From Fructobacillus fructosus KCTC 3544 (GTDB lineage Bacteria; Bacillota; Bacilli; Lactobacillales; Lactobacillaceae): 64,000 bases of DNA. The position numbers were made by a program, and so were the translations under genes. A model generated the notes under the pieces. That model was given only the letters and a program-made list of their open reading frames with translations. It had not been told where the DNA came from and searched no databases. Location: assembly GCF_001438695.1 (NCBI RefSeq), contig NZ_JQBH01000009.1:9401-73400 (forward strand). The letters are read 5' to 3'. Of this stretch, positions 28,600 through 37,974 are shown one piece after another (the stretch's first letter is position 1; the number at the start of each line of letters is the position of its first letter).

Positions 28600-29451
28600 T
28601 TATTCTTCGAATTCTTTGGCCATCTTCTTAACCGCCAATGGCAAGATAAGCTTTTGCCACCAGTTGGGTTTCTTGTCCTTAGCAATGTGCAGACCGTTGT
28701 TAAATTCGACCATCAAATGCCACTTATGCCCCTCTAGAATTTCATCGGGCGCGCTTGCGGGTAGAAAAACACCGAGCTTTACGTGCAAGCCGTTTTGCTT
28801 GCCCTTAAATTGGTGCATTCCGATAATCTTCGTGTCCTTCATGTTGTGGGCCAAGAGGGTCTTTCCAATCATGACCATGTCCGTATCGGCATCCGGCTTA
28901 ATTGGTCGGGCCACTCCCTTTCCCGGCACCAAGTGCAAGTATGACGGGTCCTTGTACATTCCAAAGGTTTCCACGATGGTCTGCGTCCCACCCTTACCGG
29001 CTTCGAAATAGTAGTGTTCTGGGTGAATCTTGGATGGCAAGTAGAGATCGTTTTCCTTGGCCAAGGACATGTTAAAGAGCATGAATTGAATCAACGAAAT
29101 GTTTTCGGTCTCGACTTCAACAATTGCCTGCTTCATTGGTTTCGAATCGTCAGCCCTATCGGCAATATCTTCCCACATGTGGTCGGCCCGCAAGAGTTCA
29201 TCCTTGTAGTAATCAAGCATGCCCTGTTTCCCAACGGCTTCCTTACTTTGCGCTAGGAGTTCCTTTGCTTCTTCAAGGGACATTTCCAAGGCATCTTCCA
29301 CTTTGTATTCTTGTCCGTTCATCTGTAAGGGAATCTGCTTTTCGCCAAATTCCTTGAAGACTTTGTGATAACGGCTCAATTCGACGTCGTGAATTTGTTC
29401 TTCCGTGACGACTTGACCATCGATTTTGAATTGAATCTTATAGTCTGACAT
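28600..29451 (-). CDS. Hypothetical protein
   Basis: 283 residues from the ATG seven bases after GGAGG; a GTG two codons earlier overlaps the ribosome site. I do not recognise a family. The protein is soluble, acidic in its first 110 residues with likely helices (LEMSLEEAKELLAQSKEAVG), and has a mixed region with AHNMKDTKIIGMHQFKGKQ and a basic end. No signal peptide or membrane segment is seen. It is monocistronic, between the HD-domain gene terminator and the divergent TetR-type regulator. Confidence 0.75.
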   Translation of the reverse strand: MSDYKIQFKIDGQVVTEEQIHDVELSRYHKVFKEFGEKQIPLQMNGQEYKVEDALEMSLEEAKELLAQSKEAVGKQGMLDYYKDELLRADHMWEDIADRADDSKPMKQAIVEVETENISLIQFMLFNMSLAKENDLYLPSKIHPEHYYFEAGKGGTQTIVETFGMYKDPSYLHLVPGKGVARPIKPDADTDMVMIGKTLLAHNMKDTKIIGMHQFKGKQNGLHVKLGVFLPASAPDEILEGHKWHLMVEFNNGLHIAKDKKPNWWQKLILPLAVKKMAKEFEE

Positions 29452-29559
29452 CTGCACCCCTCCAACTGTCTCATTTGTGTCTTTTGATTACTTCAAGTAT
29501 ACTAAGTCCAATGAAAAAAGATAGTCTTTTTGGCTAAGTGGCACAAAAGGAGAAGCGAC

Positions 29560-30105
29560 GTGACAGAAAAAACAATCAAGCGGACCGAACAGGTTAACCA
29601 AACCATGGCCATGCTGACTGAAGCCCTCACCAAGCTAATGGTTAAAAAACCCTTGGATCAAATCACCATCGCCGAATTAACCGAAGAAGCCGGTCTAGCG
29701 CGGCGGACTTTTTACCGGCATGTTAAAACAATTGACGACTTACTCACCATCAAAGTCGAACAAATCATTACCAAACTCTACCAAGAAGTTGAGTGGCATA
29801 GCCAGACTTTTGAAGACGTCTTAAATAAGGTCTATCCGGCCCTTTTGAAAGACAAGACCTTCCTGCTGGCCCTAGCCAAGAACAACCGAGAATACCTGCT
29901 TCAAAAAGTAATTCTAAACGAACGAGAACAGAGTATCATCCAACTGCCAAAAGAGCCGGTCTACGACCTAACGGCCTATTTTGGAGCCGGTGGCATTAGT
30001 TCGGTCATCATTTACTGGATTCACCAGGGCTTTAGACAAAGTCCAGAGGAAGTCGCCAAGGCTAACCGACAATTAATTCAGCACATCAAACGTATTACAC
30101 AATAA
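29560..30105 (+). CDS. TetR/AcrR-family regulator (DhaS-like)
   Basis: 181 residues from a GTG with AAAGGAG upstream. The N-terminal TetR helix-turn-helix is clear (LDQITIAELTEEAGLARRTF, then YRHVKTIDDLL). The C-terminal part with AGGISSVIIYWIHQGFRQSP resembles the DhaS-like TetR group that includes dihydroxyacetone kinase activators. Target genes cannot be told: it is divergent from the unknown gene at 28600-29451, which is the nearest candidate. Confidence 0.85.
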   Translation: MTEKTIKRTEQVNQTMAMLTEALTKLMVKKPLDQITIAELTEEAGLARRTFYRHVKTIDDLLTIKVEQIITKLYQEVEWHSQTFEDVLNKVYPALLKDKTFLLALAKNNREYLLQKVILNEREQSIIQLPKEPVYDLTAYFGAGGISSVIIYWIHQGFRQSPEEVAKANRQLIQHIKRITQ

Positions 30106-30132
30106 AAAAAACACCCTTCCGGGTGTTTTTTT
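30104..30132. terminator. Bidirectional terminator between tetR-type gene and pepN
   Basis: AAAAAACACCC/GGGTGTTTTTT with a 4-nt TTCC loop serves both converging genes. Confidence 0.9.
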
Positions 30133-30134
30133 GT

Positions 30135-32669
30135 TTACTTAACCAAACCATCTAAGGCTTTGGCAACCGATGCTTCCTGTTCTTCAACTAACTTAACACG
30201 GTTTTTAATCACTTGAGTATCAACCACGATTTCACGCGACAATCCTGGCTGGTCCTTCTTATCTTCAAAGAAAGCCTTAAAGGCGTCAAACTTTTCACGT
30301 GTCTTGAAAATACGGGAAATAACAGTGATGTAGGATGAGAACTCCATGTCGCCACCGAGACGTTCTTCCAACCAACCCCAGTTATCCTTCAACCAAGTCC
30401 AAGCCTGATCCTGTCCAACGGGATTGGCGAGAACACCGGCGAACCAGTTCCGGAGGTCCTGAGGCTTAATCACGGCTGGGTCCTTAAAAGAGGCAACAAG
30501 CGTCTTCAATTGCAGCGCATCAGGCGTCGACGTCAGCGCAGCTGACAAATCACGCTTCAAAGAGGCGTTGGCAGTTTCTTGATAGGCTGCAAGCAAAGCG
30601 GCAAAAGTCTCCTGGCTGTTATAGTTGACCAACTCATTCTTTAGGACCTGGGTACGGCCATCAGCCGGTAGTTTTTGAGCTGACCCCGCCTTTTGGAAGA
30701 CAGCGTGCGCCTCCTCCATCAAGTGTTGGTTCTTGCCATAAAGGGCAGCAGCAACAATGATTGGACGTGACAATTCATCTGAGACCGTGTCGCTAGTCTT
30801 CTTAGCCAAACCGAGGGCAGCAAAACGTTTCGTCGACAAGCCACGAGTGAAGAGCTGCAAATAAGCTTCCAGCTTTGAATCAGGTTCGGCAAAGACTTTG
30901 ATAGCCGTGATTGCCTGGTAAACAAAGTCCTGGACAAGGGCTGAGTCAGAGTTAGCCAACAATGGCAATACTGGCAAAATATCGGCATAGTTAACTTCGT
31001 TGGCCTGTGCCAACAAAAGAGCGTTTTGCAAGAACTGTGCTTGATCGATTGCCGGCAAGTCTGTCAAATCGGCAATCTGTTCTGCCAAGAGTTCGTCATC
31101 ATAAGAAACAATGTAGTGACCGGCATTACCGACGTTCAATCGGAATGGTCCCTTCGAAGCAGCCTTAATCGTCTCCCAGTCCCCCAAGTCAGCACTTTCT
31201 TCGGTCAACAATGCTGGCAAGCCAGGGGCTGAAGCGGCCAATGGCACTTGCCACAAACGTTGGTCATCCTTTGGCTTTTCACCAAGGACAAATGGCGTTT
31301 GGCGAACCTTAACACGTCCATCTTCCACTGAAACAGACAAAACAGGGTAACCAGGTTGGTCCAACCAGGTCTTCATGATGGCCCCAATGTCTTGACCTGA
31401 AGCAGCGCCTAGCGCGGACCACAAATCATCCCCTGTGGCGTTACCATAAGCCTTCTTATCAAAGTAAGCTTTCAAGCCGTTCCGCAAAGCATCGTCCCCA
31501 ATTAAGGAACGCAACATCACAAGCAAGTGAGCACCCTTGGCGTATACGATAGCCGGGTCAAAGAGGGCATCGATTTCTTCTGGGTGATGAACCGCTACGT
31601 GAACGGGCTGAACACCAGGAATGGCATCACGACGGAAGGCCGCCTGCACATCATTGGCATTGAAGCTTTCCCAAATGTGCCAGTCGGGCTCAATCGCATC
31701 AATGGCTACGAACTCCATCATGTTAGCAAACGACTCGTTCAACCAGAGTTCATCCCACCACTTCATCGTCACCAAATCACCAAACCATTGGTGAGCCAAT
31801 TCGTGAGCGATTACCGTCGCAACGACCTGCTTCATCGCTAATTCCGTGTTATCCGGATCAACCAATAAGTAGGCTTCACGGTAGGTGACCATTCCCCAGT
31901 TTTCCATGGCTCCGGCTGAAAAGTCGGGAAGGGCAACTTGCAAGGACTGGGCCAAAGGATAAGGTGTTTGATAAAAGTCCTCATAGAATTCAATGGAACG
32001 CTTGGCAATGTCCAAAGCAAAATCCAAGTCCTTTGCAGGATGGGCCTTGGTAGCGTAAACACCGACTTTGATACCGGACTTCGTCTTTGTTTCGATTGAC
32101 TGAAAATCACCAAAAGCAAAGGCCACCAAATAGGTTGACATCTTCACCGTCTTTTCGAAGCAGTGAACACCATCTTCAATTCGTTCCTCTGGCATGTTCG
32201 CGATGGCTACTTCACCTGGCTGTTCATCAAATTTCAATGCCAATGAGAACGTTGCCTTTGCTTCCGGTTCATCAATTCCCGGGAAAGCTTGACGAGCAAA
32301 GTAAGTTTCAAACTGCGTCGAAACAACCTGCTTATCTTCGCCATCAACCTGGTAATAAGAAGGATAAATCCCATTCATGTTATCCGTTAGCGGTGCTTCG
32401 TAGACCACCTCAAGCGTCTGTTCCCCAGCTTCTGGAACAGCAAAACGAATCTGGTCATCGTCATCAACGACCGTAAAGTCAACGGCCTGACCATTAACCT
32501 TGACAGAGGCCACTTTTAAATCGTGCTGGTGCAACGCAATGGCCTGCTTCTTAGCCGTTCCCTTAATAACGGTCTTTCCTTTAATGACCTTTTCTGCTCG
32601 AGACACTTCAATATACAAATCATAGTGTTCGGGTTGGAAAAGATCATAGAGACGTTCAATACTTGCCAT
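30135..32669 (-). CDS. pepN: Aminopeptidase N (lysyl aminopeptidase), M1 family
   Basis: 844 residues, the standard length of lactic acid bacteria PepN. It has the substrate motif AGAMENWGMVTYREA and the zinc site HELAHQWFGDLVTMKWWDEL followed by WLNESFA (HEXXH plus distal Glu). It removes N-terminal amino acids from peptides in the cytosol, part of the proteolytic system. The ATG chosen is the second codon of a TTG-ATG pair. A TATAAT box lies about 45 nt upstream. Confidence 0.97.
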   Translation of the reverse strand: MASIERLYDLFQPEHYDLYIEVSRAEKVIKGKTVIKGTAKKQAIALHQHDLKVASVKVNGQAVDFTVVDDDDQIRFAVPEAGEQTLEVVYEAPLTDNMNGIYPSYYQVDGEDKQVVSTQFETYFARQAFPGIDEPEAKATFSLALKFDEQPGEVAIANMPEERIEDGVHCFEKTVKMSTYLVAFAFGDFQSIETKTKSGIKVGVYATKAHPAKDLDFALDIAKRSIEFYEDFYQTPYPLAQSLQVALPDFSAGAMENWGMVTYREAYLLVDPDNTELAMKQVVATVIAHELAHQWFGDLVTMKWWDELWLNESFANMMEFVAIDAIEPDWHIWESFNANDVQAAFRRDAIPGVQPVHVAVHHPEEIDALFDPAIVYAKGAHLLVMLRSLIGDDALRNGLKAYFDKKAYGNATGDDLWSALGAASGQDIGAIMKTWLDQPGYPVLSVSVEDGRVKVRQTPFVLGEKPKDDQRLWQVPLAASAPGLPALLTEESADLGDWETIKAASKGPFRLNVGNAGHYIVSYDDELLAEQIADLTDLPAIDQAQFLQNALLLAQANEVNYADILPVLPLLANSDSALVQDFVYQAITAIKVFAEPDSKLEAYLQLFTRGLSTKRFAALGLAKKTSDTVSDELSRPIIVAAALYGKNQHLMEEAHAVFQKAGSAQKLPADGRTQVLKNELVNYNSQETFAALLAAYQETANASLKRDLSAALTSTPDALQLKTLVASFKDPAVIKPQDLRNWFAGVLANPVGQDQAWTWLKDNWGWLEERLGGDMEFSSYITVISRIFKTREKFDAFKAFFEDKKDQPGLSREIVVDTQVIKNRVKLVEEQEASVAKALDGLVK

Positions 32670-32785
32670 CAATACACCTACCTTTTATTAAAGAATTATG
32701 AATAAATCTCACGTTGAATTCATTATACCAAAGTGACAAAAAAAGAACAGTCACATTGAACAAAAAGACCAAGAAGGTTTGTTTT

Positions 32786-32815
32786 TTGACATCCTTCAAA
32801 AATCCCCTCTATAAT
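32786..32815 (+). promoter_or_regulatory. Promoter of the CPA1 antiporter gene
   Basis: TTGACA (32786-32791) and TATAAT (32810-32815), both perfect, separated by 18 bp. It lies 45 nt before the ATG, which has AAAGGAAAA as ribosome site. Confidence 0.85.
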
Positions 32816-32860
32816 AGTAGTTAACGAGCTTTTTTATTACATTGATGTAAAGGAAAAACG

Positions 32861-34936
32861 ATGTCCCAACTATACCTAATCGCACTATTGTTAATTGCCG
32901 TCATTGCCGCCAACATTATTAAGCCCTTCATCCCCCGTGTGCCGGAAGCACTGGTTTTAATTGCGGTCGGTGGCCTTTTCACCTTTATCCCCGTTTTCCA
33001 GAATTTCACTTTAAATCCCGAATTCTTCCTCTTCTTAATCATTGCTCCTCTGATGTTTCAAGAAGGACAGGGCATTTCATTTACGACAATGAAAAAAAAC
33101 TTCAACGCCATTATTCAGTTATCTGTTATTTTGGCTCTCTTTGTCGTAGCCATTGTCGCCCTCATCACGGATAAAATTCAATCAGAATGGCCACTCACAC
33201 TGGCTATCGCCCTAGCAGCCATTGTGGTACCAACCGATGCCGTTGCCGTGAACTCGATGACAACGGGCTTGAAAGTCCCCAAGGGACTTGACCATTCGCT
33301 GGAGCTCGAATCCCTCTTCAACGATGCCACTGGCATCGTCCTCTTAGACCTTGCCTTAACGGTATATCAACAAGGCTCCTTTAACCTCGTGGATGGCGTT
33401 ACCCATTTCATTCTTGTAGCCCTTGGTGGCCTTGTCGTAGGTGCGTTGGCTTCCGGCCTCATCGTAGCACTCCGCCTCTATCTTTCCTTCCACGCTTCTT
33501 CTGCACAAGCAACAACGATTCCCTTAAACATTTTGACGCCTTTTGCCATTTATTTACTTGCCGAACACATGGGTGTTTCTGGCATTTTAGCCGTCGTCGC
33601 AGCAGGAATTGTCCACAACTATGAACAGTCCCGGTTACAGTTAATCGCCACCGAATCGCGCGTCGTTTCCGGAACCATTTGGCAGACGCTGACTACCCTC
33701 TTAAACGGAATTGTCTTTGTTATTTTGGGGCTTTCTCTCCCTAAAATTCTAAAACTAATCGGTGACTTTGGTTTTGAAAAATCCTTTGGCCTTTTCGGCC
33801 TTGCTCTGATCATTTATATCGCCATGTTTGTTGGCCGCTTCCTCTGGGTTTCCTACCAAAAGCAAGAACGCCTGACCGGATTCTTTGGCCGTCATGGAAC
33901 GAAAGACCGGGCTAAACGTGCACAAATTTTCGGCGTTGCCGGTGTCCACGGGGCGGTAACCTTAGCCTTAGCTATGTCGCTACCAAAGACGGTGAATGGT
34001 CAACCACTTCCCTTTGCTAATGAGATTTTACTCGTGGCCACCCTTGTCATTTTAATTTCATTGATTATCGCCGCCCTTGTTCTGCCAAGAATCCTCGATG
34101 AAGAAGAACAGGTTTATACAGAAAGCGAACTCAACCATGCTCGAACCGCCATGATTGATTCAGCGATTATCAAAGTCGAGCAACGGGTCCGCGATCACGC
34201 AGTTAAGACCGCCATTGTTCAAACCTTACAAACGCAAAAACTAACGGTGGCCCAACCCAAAAAGAGCCACCACGAAGAGGAAACCTTACTACTATTGAAT
34301 CGGGTTTCTGACGACTTGCAGGAGCGCTTGGACGAAATGATTGGCGAAGGCTATGATCAAGACGTTATCGAACGTTATAGTCGCTTCCTTCAACGTGCCC
34401 TTCTGTCACCGGCCACATCACGTCATCCACTGGCTCGAACAAAGCAAAAGTTACACCGGTGGCGTCATGAATTTTCTTGGCATTTTAAAACAAGAACCTT
34501 TACTAAAAAACAGCGAATTCGCTACCAAGAAAAACTAATGGTGAACAACCCGAAAGTTGCGGCCAAAGTTGCCCAGTGGAAAGATGGTCGCGAAGCCATG
34601 CTCCGGCTCAATGAAGACATGCAACACGCAGCCGACCGCTTCCTAACGGCTGCACTGCAAGAAGAATTAGCTGCCCACGAAAACACAGAGAACGTGGCCG
34701 ACGTGCGCCGACTACTCGAACGTTTCTTCCGTATTGTGGCCCATGACTACCGTAAGGAACACGTCTCAGTGAACGCTTCAGAATACATCCAAGCCTTCGC
34801 AGATGAATACTCTTTCCTTTCGACTCAACTGGCCGCTGGCAAAGTCAAATCCGCCGTTGCCAACGAACTCTACACCGAAATTAATCAGGCCCAAACGTTG
34901 CTTTTAATGGAACAGGGAAGCGAAACTGAATCGTAA
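32861..34936 (+). CDS. CPA1-family Na+/H+ antiporter
   Basis: 691 residues. About twelve membrane helices (residues 1-410) carry the CPA1 hallmarks VVPTDAVAVNS and LELESLFNDATGIVLLDLAL with the ion-binding aspartates. The remaining ~280 residues form a charged cytoplasmic domain with a coiled-coil-like start (NHARTAMIDSAIIKVEQRV). It likely exports sodium or potassium in exchange for protons, giving pH and salt tolerance. It is a single gene with its own strong promoter and terminator. Confidence 0.93.
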   Translation: MSQLYLIALLLIAVIAANIIKPFIPRVPEALVLIAVGGLFTFIPVFQNFTLNPEFFLFLIIAPLMFQEGQGISFTTMKKNFNAIIQLSVILALFVVAIVALITDKIQSEWPLTLAIALAAIVVPTDAVAVNSMTTGLKVPKGLDHSLELESLFNDATGIVLLDLALTVYQQGSFNLVDGVTHFILVALGGLVVGALASGLIVALRLYLSFHASSAQATTIPLNILTPFAIYLLAEHMGVSGILAVVAAGIVHNYEQSRLQLIATESRVVSGTIWQTLTTLLNGIVFVILGLSLPKILKLIGDFGFEKSFGLFGLALIIYIAMFVGRFLWVSYQKQERLTGFFGRHGTKDRAKRAQIFGVAGVHGAVTLALAMSLPKTVNGQPLPFANEILLVATLVILISLIIAALVLPRILDEEEQVYTESELNHARTAMIDSAIIKVEQRVRDHAVKTAIVQTLQTQKLTVAQPKKSHHEEETLLLLNRVSDDLQERLDEMIGEGYDQDVIERYSRFLQRALLSPATSRHPLARTKQKLHRWRHEFSWHFKTRTFTKKQRIRYQEKLMVNNPKVAAKVAQWKDGREAMLRLNEDMQHAADRFLTAALQEELAAHENTENVADVRRLLERFFRIVAHDYRKEHVSVNASEYIQAFADEYSFLSTQLAAGKVKSAVANELYTEINQAQTLLLMEQGSETES

Positions 34937-34937
34937 T

Positions 34938-34970
34938 AAAAAAGACCGACACAACGTGTCGGTCTTTTTT
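34938..34970. terminator. Bidirectional terminator after antiporter
   Basis: AAAAAGACCGACAC/GTGTCGGTCTTTTT with a 4-nt loop; it also terminates the converging UPF0637 gene. Confidence 0.9.
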
Positions 34971-34985
34971 AAATCTTTCAATAGC

Positions 34986-35594
34986 TTATTGCGCCAATTC
35001 TTCGTAAAGGGGCAATAGTTGCTTCAGAGTGTCGAGCAAAAACGATAATAGTTGATCGGATTGTTTGTTTAGGAAAGGCGAATCAATCGGAATTTGACGG
35101 CCAATCAAGACTTCGGCCGCCTTCACTTTTCCATACCGCGTCACCGTTTCGGCATATTCATCCAAAGGATGCGCATTATTTTGCATATGATCATTAGACA
35201 AAACAAAGTCGTCCGGCAAAGCCCGTACTTCGTTAGCAAGTCGGTCCAATTGCTTTGCAATCACCGGTCCATCCGCCTTTGTCTTTTTCATGTTTTCTTC
35301 AATGGCTAAGTATAGATACAAGTGATCATCCCACATGCCTAGCTCAAAGTGGGGCTCCATTTTATAGCCCCGTTTATTGGGCGCAAAGGCAACCCAAGTA
35401 TTTTCGGGTGGATTAACCTTTCGCATTTTATGCTTGGCTACATGAGCCACCCAAGGGCGTCCATCGGCGTTTAAAATCGGTAACGCCGCCTTTGCAAAGT
35501 CTTCAAACTTTGGATCAATAATCTGCCGAATTTTATCCATTCGCCCTTCCAAAGTCGGATCGTCAAAAACGGTAAAATCACTCTTCTGAAACAT
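34986..35594 (-). CDS. UPF0637/DUF1054 (YktB-like) protein
   Basis: 202 residues. The characteristic stretches ADGRPWVAHVAKHKMRKVNP, NTWVAFAPNKRGYKMEPHFE and LGMWDDHLYLYLAIEE identify the YktB/UPF0637 family of unknown function. The start overlaps the end of the upstream YihY-family gene by 17 nt, so both are probably co-expressed. Confidence 0.88.
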   Translation of the reverse strand: MFQKSDFTVFDDPTLEGRMDKIRQIIDPKFEDFAKAALPILNADGRPWVAHVAKHKMRKVNPPENTWVAFAPNKRGYKMEPHFELGMWDDHLYLYLAIEENMKKTKADGPVIAKQLDRLANEVRALPDDFVLSNDHMQNNAHPLDEYAETVTRYGKVKAAEVLIGRQIPIDSPFLNKQSDQLLSFLLDTLKQLLPLYEELAQ

Positions 35595-36444
35595 TTCTTT
35601 CCTTTCTCAAACCACGGAAACCCCGAAAACCACTCAACCAGGTCATCACAACAAAACCAACCACTAAAATCGCTGCCACTAGATTCAACCAAAGCAAGAA
35701 TACAATAATCGAAGTTAAGGACTGATAAAAGCTATATTTACCAAACTGGAAATTAGCTAACAAAGCAAAAACCTTGTTTAACCCATTAAACAAAATCAGA
35801 TCAAAGAAGGAGCCCACCAGCGATGCCAGAAAAGGAGGCCGCGCTGCCTTGGTTGGCAATTGGTAATTCATCCAAAGCAAGACAACCCACATCCCCACTA
35901 GCAGTAAGTAACGCGTCGGGGTCACCCAGGCACCTAACCCTGGTATTTTATGAAGGTAAACAGCCAGGATGTTTCCCGCAAAGATTAAAGCGGTAAAGGC
36001 CACCACCATCAGCAAAAGCCAAATAAAGGACCAGAAACGGGCAAAAATCGGTAACCCCACTTCTTCTTCGTTCGCAATCCGGTTGAAAGCCTCCCGTAGA
36101 ACGGCAATGACACGAGACAGTGACCAGAAAATGAAAAGAATGGAGATTGACCAGTATGATTTTGTATCACTATGGGCAACTGTCGTCAGCACTGGTGCTA
36201 GAAAATCATGAACGGAAGCTGGTAAAAAATCTGCCATCATTGCCGTCATTTTATCGGCTGAAATATTCAGCGCTGAAATTAAAAGAACAAGGGCAATTAA
36301 TAACGGGAAAAGCGTTAACAGCACGTAGTAAGCAAAAGTCGGCCCTACCAAGCCAACTTGAGAACGCGAAAAGTAAGTAACCAGCTCGTTAATGTGGAGT
36401 CGTCGATCAAAAGACGTCCAGTATTTTTTTATTGATTTCATCAT
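35578..36444 (-). CDS. YihY/BrkB-family membrane protein
   Basis: 288 residues with six membrane segments. The N-terminal region (FSRSQVGLVGPTFAYYVLL, then LFPLLIALVLLISALN) and the central WSLSRVIAVLREAFNRIANE are family signatures. Its biochemical role is unknown; older annotation as ribonuclease BN is wrong for this fold. It forms a two-gene unit with the UPF0637 gene. Confidence 0.9.
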   Translation of the reverse strand: MMKSIKKYWTSFDRRLHINELVTYFSRSQVGLVGPTFAYYVLLTLFPLLIALVLLISALNISADKMTAMMADFLPASVHDFLAPVLTTVAHSDTKSYWSISILFIFWSLSRVIAVLREAFNRIANEEEVGLPIFARFWSFIWLLLMVVAFTALIFAGNILAVYLHKIPGLGAWVTPTRYLLLVGMWVVLLWMNYQLPTKAARPPFLASLVGSFFDLILFNGLNKVFALLANFQFGKYSFYQSLTSIIVFLLWLNLVAAILVVGFVVMTWLSGFRGFRGLRKERNVSEE

Positions 36445-36457
36445 AGCTCCATTATAT

Positions 36458-36488
36458 AAAAAAAGACGTCTAGACGACGTCCTTTTTT
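36458..36488 (-). terminator. Terminator after nox
   Basis: Stem AAAGGACGTC/GACGTCTTTTT with a 5-nt loop, followed by T residues on the minus strand. Confidence 0.85.
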
Positions 36489-36508
36489 ATCTTCAACAAT
36501 GATTAAGG

Positions 36509-37870
36509 TTAAACTGATGGAATCTGACCAAGTGCCGTTTGGGCTGCCAAGTTCAAAACAGACCATTGACGGTCAAAACCAGGTTGGAAGAAGAAGTCAG
36601 CTTCGGCCAAATCTTCCAAAGTCATCTTTCCCTTAATTGCTAAGGCAACCGTGTTGGCGTGAGCCGTCACATCTTGCTTTGACAAGAATTGTCCACCCAA
36701 AATTTCGTGGTTTTCTGGGTTAAAGGTCAACTTAACAAAAATTTCAGGGTTGCCATCCGTAACAAAGTTTGGGCGAACCGTTGCTTTGTAGAAGGATGAT
36801 GCCACGTTCAACTTCATCTTTGCGGCGTTGTTGGCGTTAACACCCGTTGTTGCCAACTTGTAGCCAAAGACAGAAAGTGCAGATGAACCATTCACACCGG
36901 CAAAGGCACGGGCTGGCTTTTCAATCGCAATGTTTTCAACCACGTAACGTGCTTCACGACGAGCTGTTGAAGCCAAAGCAATTGGTGCAGCTTGGCGAGC
37001 AGGAGCAAAGAGTGGCTTAATCGCATCCCCAATGGCAAAGACGTTCTTGGCAGAAGTGCGTAGGTAAGCATCCGTCTTGATGAAACCACGGGCATCCAAG
37101 TCAACAGTTCCCTCTAGATACTTTGTGTTTGGCTTTACACCAGCCGCAACAATAACCAAGTCAGCGTCAAAGGCCTTGCCTTCATCATCCTTCACGGATG
37201 ACACAGCACCATTTCCCTCAAAGGAAGCAACACCATGACCAAGGTGCAAGTTAACCCCGTGTGAGGTCAATTCGTCACCGATTGGACCAGCTAACTCTTC
37301 ATCTAAGTAGTTACCAAGTGGACGATTAATCATGTCAATAACCGTCACGTTCTTGCCAGCTTCCGCAAAGACTTGGGCTGCTTCGATTCCGATGTAACCA
37401 GTTCCAACAACCACCACGTTCTTAACCGCATCATCATGCAACTTTTCATCAATCTTTGTGGCCCAGTCACGTCCACGCATCAAGAAAACGTTGTCCAAGT
37501 CAGCACCAGGTACTGGCAAAGTCATTGGGTTAACACCTGAAGAAATGATTAACTTATCATAAGTATCGGTCAGCGTCTTGCCAGTCTTTTGGTCCAAGAC
37601 AGTCACTTCTTGCTTATCCGTATCGATCTTTTGAACCAAGTGGTTAGCAAGAACTTTTCCACCATACTGCTCAATGTCAGCTGGCTTGAAATTACGAACA
37701 TCATCACGTTGTGTGACTTTCCCTTCCAAGAAAAGTTCCATTCCACAAGACATGAAGGAAATAAAGTCCCCAGCCTCGTAAACCGTCACGTCCATGTCAT
37801 CATAGCGTGTTAACAGTTCGTGCGCTGATTCATGACCACCGTGTGATGCACCAATAATAACTACTTTCAT
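36509..37870 (-). CDS. nox: NADH oxidase, probably H2O-forming
   Basis: 453 residues, a flavoprotein of the CoA-disulfide reductase/NADH oxidase group. FAD motif VVIIGASHGGHESA at the N-terminus, redox-active Cys42 in SFMSCGME, NAD motif VVVVGTGYIGIEAAQVFAEA, and FAD site VFAIGDAI. The single active-site cysteine is typical of enzymes that reduce O2 to water, regenerating NAD+ in heterofermentative lactic acid bacteria. The ribosome site TGGAGG is strong. NADH peroxidase activity cannot be excluded by sequence. Confidence 0.93.
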   Translation of the reverse strand: MKVVIIGASHGGHESAHELLTRYDDMDVTVYEAGDFISFMSCGMELFLEGKVTQRDDVRNFKPADIEQYGGKVLANHLVQKIDTDKQEVTVLDQKTGKTLTDTYDKLIISSGVNPMTLPVPGADLDNVFLMRGRDWATKIDEKLHDDAVKNVVVVGTGYIGIEAAQVFAEAGKNVTVIDMINRPLGNYLDEELAGPIGDELTSHGVNLHLGHGVASFEGNGAVSSVKDDEGKAFDADLVIVAAGVKPNTKYLEGTVDLDARGFIKTDAYLRTSAKNVFAIGDAIKPLFAPARQAAPIALASTARREARYVVENIAIEKPARAFAGVNGSSALSVFGYKLATTGVNANNAAKMKLNVASSFYKATVRPNFVTDGNPEIFVKLTFNPENHEILGGQFLSKQDVTAHANTVALAIKGKMTLEDLAEADFFFQPGFDRQWSVLNLAAQTALGQIPSV

Positions 37871-37909
37871 GTAAAGCCTCCAAAATTTATCAACTTTTAC
37901 GACACGTTC

Positions 37910-37949
37910 ATTATAGTGTAATTTCTCACAGAATAAAAGAGAAAATTAC
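37910..37949 (-). promoter_or_regulatory. nox promoter with overlapping inverted repeat
   Basis: A TATAAT (37915-37910) lies about 40 nt before the nox ATG. Directly upstream is an inverted repeat, GTAATTTCTC (37918-37927) and GAGAAAATTAC (37939-37949), differing by one inserted A, that covers the -35 region. This could be a repressor site; it does not match the Rex consensus as far as I can see. Confidence 0.45.
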
Positions 37950-37974
37950 GTAAAATACAAAGTAAACCAATTAT

